Shown piece by piece: positions 24,284 to 26,267 of a stretch of DNA of 26,267 nt; positions within the stretch are counted from its first letter, which is position 1; each line of letters opens with the position of its first letter. The DNA comes from Caldisericota bacterium (GTDB lineage: Bacteria; Caldisericota; Caldisericia; B22-G15). The notes under the pieces are model-generated. The model was not told the DNA's origin, made no database searches, and was given only the letters and a program-made list of their open reading frames with translations. The stretch is taken from assembly GCA_003648245.1 (NCBI GenBank), contig QMOO01000002.1, forward strand, positions 1-26,267, in the 5' to 3' direction. Position numbers and translations under genes: made by a program.

Positions 24284-25089
24284 CTTATTGTAAGTTTACC
24301 CTCCTTTCTTGCAAGTCTCTCCATCTTCTTTAAGTAAAAATGTGCAAGGAAAAGGTAGACAATTGTAAGAACCACAAGAATAAGAATCTCCATATTTACC
24401 GAAAGAAAACCAAAAATTTCTCCCTTTTTAAAGAGAAGCTGCCTTAAACCATCAAGACCAAGGGTCAATGGAATAAGAGATGAAAAGAAACCAACCGGTC
24501 CGAGAAATTTTATGGGAAAATACATACCTGTAGCAAGGTAAACAGGCTCCTGAAGAAATTCAGAGAGATGCCATGCTTCTCTCCCCCATATAAGATAAAG
24601 AGAGGAAAGAAGCATACCAAGACCGTACAGAGACGAAAGGGTTAAAAAGAAAATAAGGAAAAGCTGAACAGGATTTCCAGTCTTAAAAGGAATTTCGAAA
24701 ACTATTGACCCGATAAAGATTGTGGCTGATGCCCTTAAGGCTGTGGATAGCATTCCTCCGAGACTCATCCCAAAGAGAATGGACATAAGGGATATTGGTG
24801 CAATAATATAAAGAGATAGGTTTCCTCCCATTCTCTCCCAGTAAAGCTGAGAAGCCATACTCCATAAGACATTAACCCAGAATGCACTCATGGCTCCCCC
24901 TAATATGGCAAAACCAAGAAAATCAATACCAGCACCAAGAAATTTGTATAATAAACCATAAGAAAGGACTGATAAGAGCGGTAAAACTACATCTGCTACA
25001 AGCCAGGAATATTCTCTATTTGCGGCTATGACCCTTGGATACGCTCTTCCCCATATAGCTCTCAGGTTTCTAACTATGTACTTCTTCAT
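24274..25089 (-). CDS. ABC-2 type transporter permease (first subunit)
   Basis: Membrane subunit of 271 residues with about six hydrophobic segments. Features include FAILGGAMSAFWVNVLWSMASQLYWERMGG (the region after the second span, common in multidrug-type ABC-2 permeases), LYIIAPISLMSILFG, and TGMYFPIKFLGPVGFFSSLIPLTLGLDGLRQLLF near the C-terminus, which parallels the motif in the partner permease. The two are therefore diverged copies of one fold. I start at ATG 25089, with GGAGAG 4 bases upstream; an in-frame TTG at 25101 would add four residues and contains that ribosome site. It overlaps the ATPase end by 20 bases. Confidence 0.85.
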   Translation of the reverse strand: MKKYIVRNLRAIWGRAYPRVIAANREYSWLVADVVLPLLSVLSYGLLYKFLGAGIDFLGFAILGGAMSAFWVNVLWSMASQLYWERMGGNLSLYIIAPISLMSILFGMSLGGMLSTALRASATIFIGSIVFEIPFKTGNPVQLFLIFFLTLSSLYGLGMLLSSLYLIWGREAWHLSEFLQEPVYLATGMYFPIKFLGPVGFFSSLIPLTLGLDGLRQLLFKKGEIFGFLSVNMEILILVVLTIVYLFLAHFYLKKMERLARKEGKLTIRWE

Positions 25090-26053
25090 CTTTCTCTCCA
25101 ACTATTTCAAAGAATACATCTTCAAGAGTTGGCTCTCTTTTCCTGAAGGATGAAACAAGTATGTTTCTATTCTTAAGAATGAGAAACAGATCTGATATTT
25201 TTTCTTCATTATCTATCTGAAATTTTAATTCAAACTTGCCATCTGGCAAAGGATTTATTGAAACATTGTATATAAAAGGTATATCTTCCTTTAACCTATC
25301 ATAGGAATCTGTTCTTACTTCTACAGAATAAAATATTTTGTTCTTCATTCTCTTCTTTAAACCTTTTGGTGTGTCAAGTGCTACTATCATTCCATTATTT
25401 ATTATGGCTATCCTATCGCAAAGTTCTTCTGCTTCGTGAAGGTAGTGTGTTGTGAGGAGTATTGTCCTTCCTGGTCTTTCCCTCATCCATGATTTTATAA
25501 AACTTCTCACAGTCCTTGCAATCTGCACATCAAGCCCAAGGGTTGGTTCATCAAGAAAGAGCACCTCAGGATCAGATATTATCCCTCTTATAATATTCAT
25601 CTTCTGTCTCATTCCTGTAGAAAGTTTACTAACCTTTGTATTTCCATCTTCCTTCAAACCAAAAATTTCAAGATACTCCTCTATTCTTCTTTTAGCCACC
25701 CTTGATGGAATACCATAAAACTGAGAAAACATCCACAGGTTTTCCCTTACAGTGAGAATTCCATAACCAGACCACTCTCCACCACTGACCATATTTATTC
25801 TCTCCCTTATTTTTAAAGTATTCTTCTCCACATCATTTCCTAAAACAAATGCTTTGCCTTTTGATGGAAGAAGTATGGTTGTAAGAATCTTTATAAGGGT
25901 TGTTTTCCCTGCACCATTTGGTCCAAGAAGCCCAAAGAGCTCTCCTTTTTCTACCTCTATATTAACTCCTTTAAGAGCTTCTATAATCCTTTTACCCTTT
26001 TTATAGAACCTGTAAAGGTCCACAGTTTTAATTGCGAAATCTTTCATATTCAC
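25070..26053 (-). CDS. ABC-2 type exporter ATP-binding protein
   Basis: Cytoplasmic ATPase of 327 residues. It has GPNGAGKTT (44-52), the signature LSTGMRQ (144-150), Walker B VLFLDEP (165-170) and the switch His in LLTTHYLHEAEELCD. The Q-loop region reads NMVSGGEWSGYGILTVRENL, with no obvious Gln, as in some NatA/daunorubicin-type ATPases. Residues about 240-327 form the C-terminal extension of this class. GTG at 26053 is taken as start because TGATATAAT ends 7 bases before it; the ATG two codons later is an alternative. It heads a three-gene operon with the two permeases and diverges from the nucleotidyltransferase gene. Confidence 0.92.
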   Translation of the reverse strand: MNMKDFAIKTVDLYRFYKKGKRIIEALKGVNIEVEKGELFGLLGPNGAGKTTLIKILTTILLPSKGKAFVLGNDVEKNTLKIRERINMVSGGEWSGYGILTVRENLWMFSQFYGIPSRVAKRRIEEYLEIFGLKEDGNTKVSKLSTGMRQKMNIIRGIISDPEVLFLDEPTLGLDVQIARTVRSFIKSWMRERPGRTILLTTHYLHEAEELCDRIAIINNGMIVALDTPKGLKKRMKNKIFYSVEVRTDSYDRLKEDIPFIYNVSINPLPDGKFELKFQIDNEEKISDLFLILKNRNILVSSFRKREPTLEDVFFEIVGEKDEEVHS

Positions 26054-26060
26054 AGGAAAT

Positions 26061-26069
26061 ATTATATCA
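26061..26069 (-). promoter_or_regulatory. Extended -10 promoter of the ABC-2 exporter operon
   Basis: Minus strand TGA-TATAAT, 7 bases before GTG 26053, no ribosome site between. The layout is the same as for the HIT gene. Confidence 0.6.
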
Positions 26070-26103
26070 GATAGTTATATAAATTAAAGAGATTGTTATT
26101 TAA

Positions 26104-26112
26104 TGCTATAAT
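26104..26112 (+). promoter_or_regulatory. Extended -10 promoter of the nucleotidyltransferase gene
   Basis: TGC-TATAAT, 6 bases before ATG 26119, no ribosome site between. It diverges from the exporter promoter; 34 bases separate the two elements. Confidence 0.6.
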
Positions 26113-26118
26113 TTTTCT

Positions 26119-26267
26119 ATGAGGGAATTTCTTTCAATGAGAAAGGAAGAGAAAGAGAAATTGATAAGAAAAATAAAAGATACCTTATCAAGCTATAATA
26201 AAATTTCTTTTGCCTATATCTTTGGTTCTTTTACTGATAGTTTTTCTTTTAGAGATATAGATATAGG
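26119..26267 (+). CDS. Minimal nucleotidyltransferase (MNT-like), C-terminus outside window
   Basis: Only the first 49 complete codons are in the window. After a charged helical N-terminus, FAYIFGSFTDSFSFRDIDI shows the GS motif (Gly36, Ser37) and the DxD metal pair (Asp46, Asp48) of the DNA polymerase beta-like minimal nucleotidyltransferases. Many such proteins pair with a HEPN protein as a toxin-antitoxin module in which the MNT partner adds AMP to the toxin; others are unassigned. The partner gene, if any, is beyond the window. The ATG follows an extended -10 by 6 bases. Confidence 0.75.
   Translation, partial: MREFLSMRKEEKEKLIRKIKDTLSSYNKISFAYIFGSFTDSFSFRDIDI

Overview
The window looks like a chromosomal segment from a low-GC bacterium, plausibly a thermophile. 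The proteins are rich in Lys, Glu and Ile, intergenic gaps are minimal, genes overlap by 1-50 bases, and starts mix ATG, GTG and TTG. FtsH, Lon, ClpP, Fur, bactofilin and TilS are bacterial. The species cannot be named from the sequence. No insertion sequence, phage gene, CRISPR array or rRNA is visible.

Left end (1-1371, minus strand): a NucS/DUF91-like nuclease that runs off the window, a flavodoxin gene missing its N-terminal third, and tRNA-Ala(UGC). A plus-strand run proB - M18 aminopeptidase - ychF (1418-4967) then meets the fur gene tail to tail.

Minus-strand block (4957-17593): from its promoter end this reads tRNA-Gly(CCC), bactofilin, a phosphoribosyltransferase, clpP, lon and a Na/Pi symporter. 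A second promoter, overlapping the symporter stop codon, starts a nucleoside-salvage operon: a BMP-type binding lipoprotein with an extra N-terminal domain, a transcription terminator, a double ABC ATPase, two permeases, pseudouridine-5'-phosphate glycosidase, a CinA-C/PncC amidase and a Fur-family regulator. Uptake of nucleosides, cleavage of pseudouridine-5'-phosphate and NMN amide hydrolysis would sit in one transcript.

Right part (17579-26267): a HIT protein and a lipoprotein thermonuclease with a lamin-tail domain (minus strand); then tRNA-Met(CAU), tilS, hpt, ftsH and a HAD hydrolase (plus strand). An ABC-2 exporter (ATPase and two permeases, minus strand) and the start of a minimal nucleotidyltransferase (plus strand) end the window.

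Two patterns cut across the annotation. First, all nine promoters I can place have an extended -10 element (TGN followed by TATAAT or a one-base variant). In five of them the start codon follows 6-8 bases after the hexamer with no ribosome binding site, which implies leaderless mRNAs; most operon-internal genes instead have Shine-Dalgarno sequences. Second, two tRNA genes appear to head protein operons; in one case the tRNA CCA end is 5 bases from the tilS start codon. A 17-bp perfect inverted repeat inside the HAD gene and a 17-bp terminator stem inside the nucleoside operon are the strongest structural elements.
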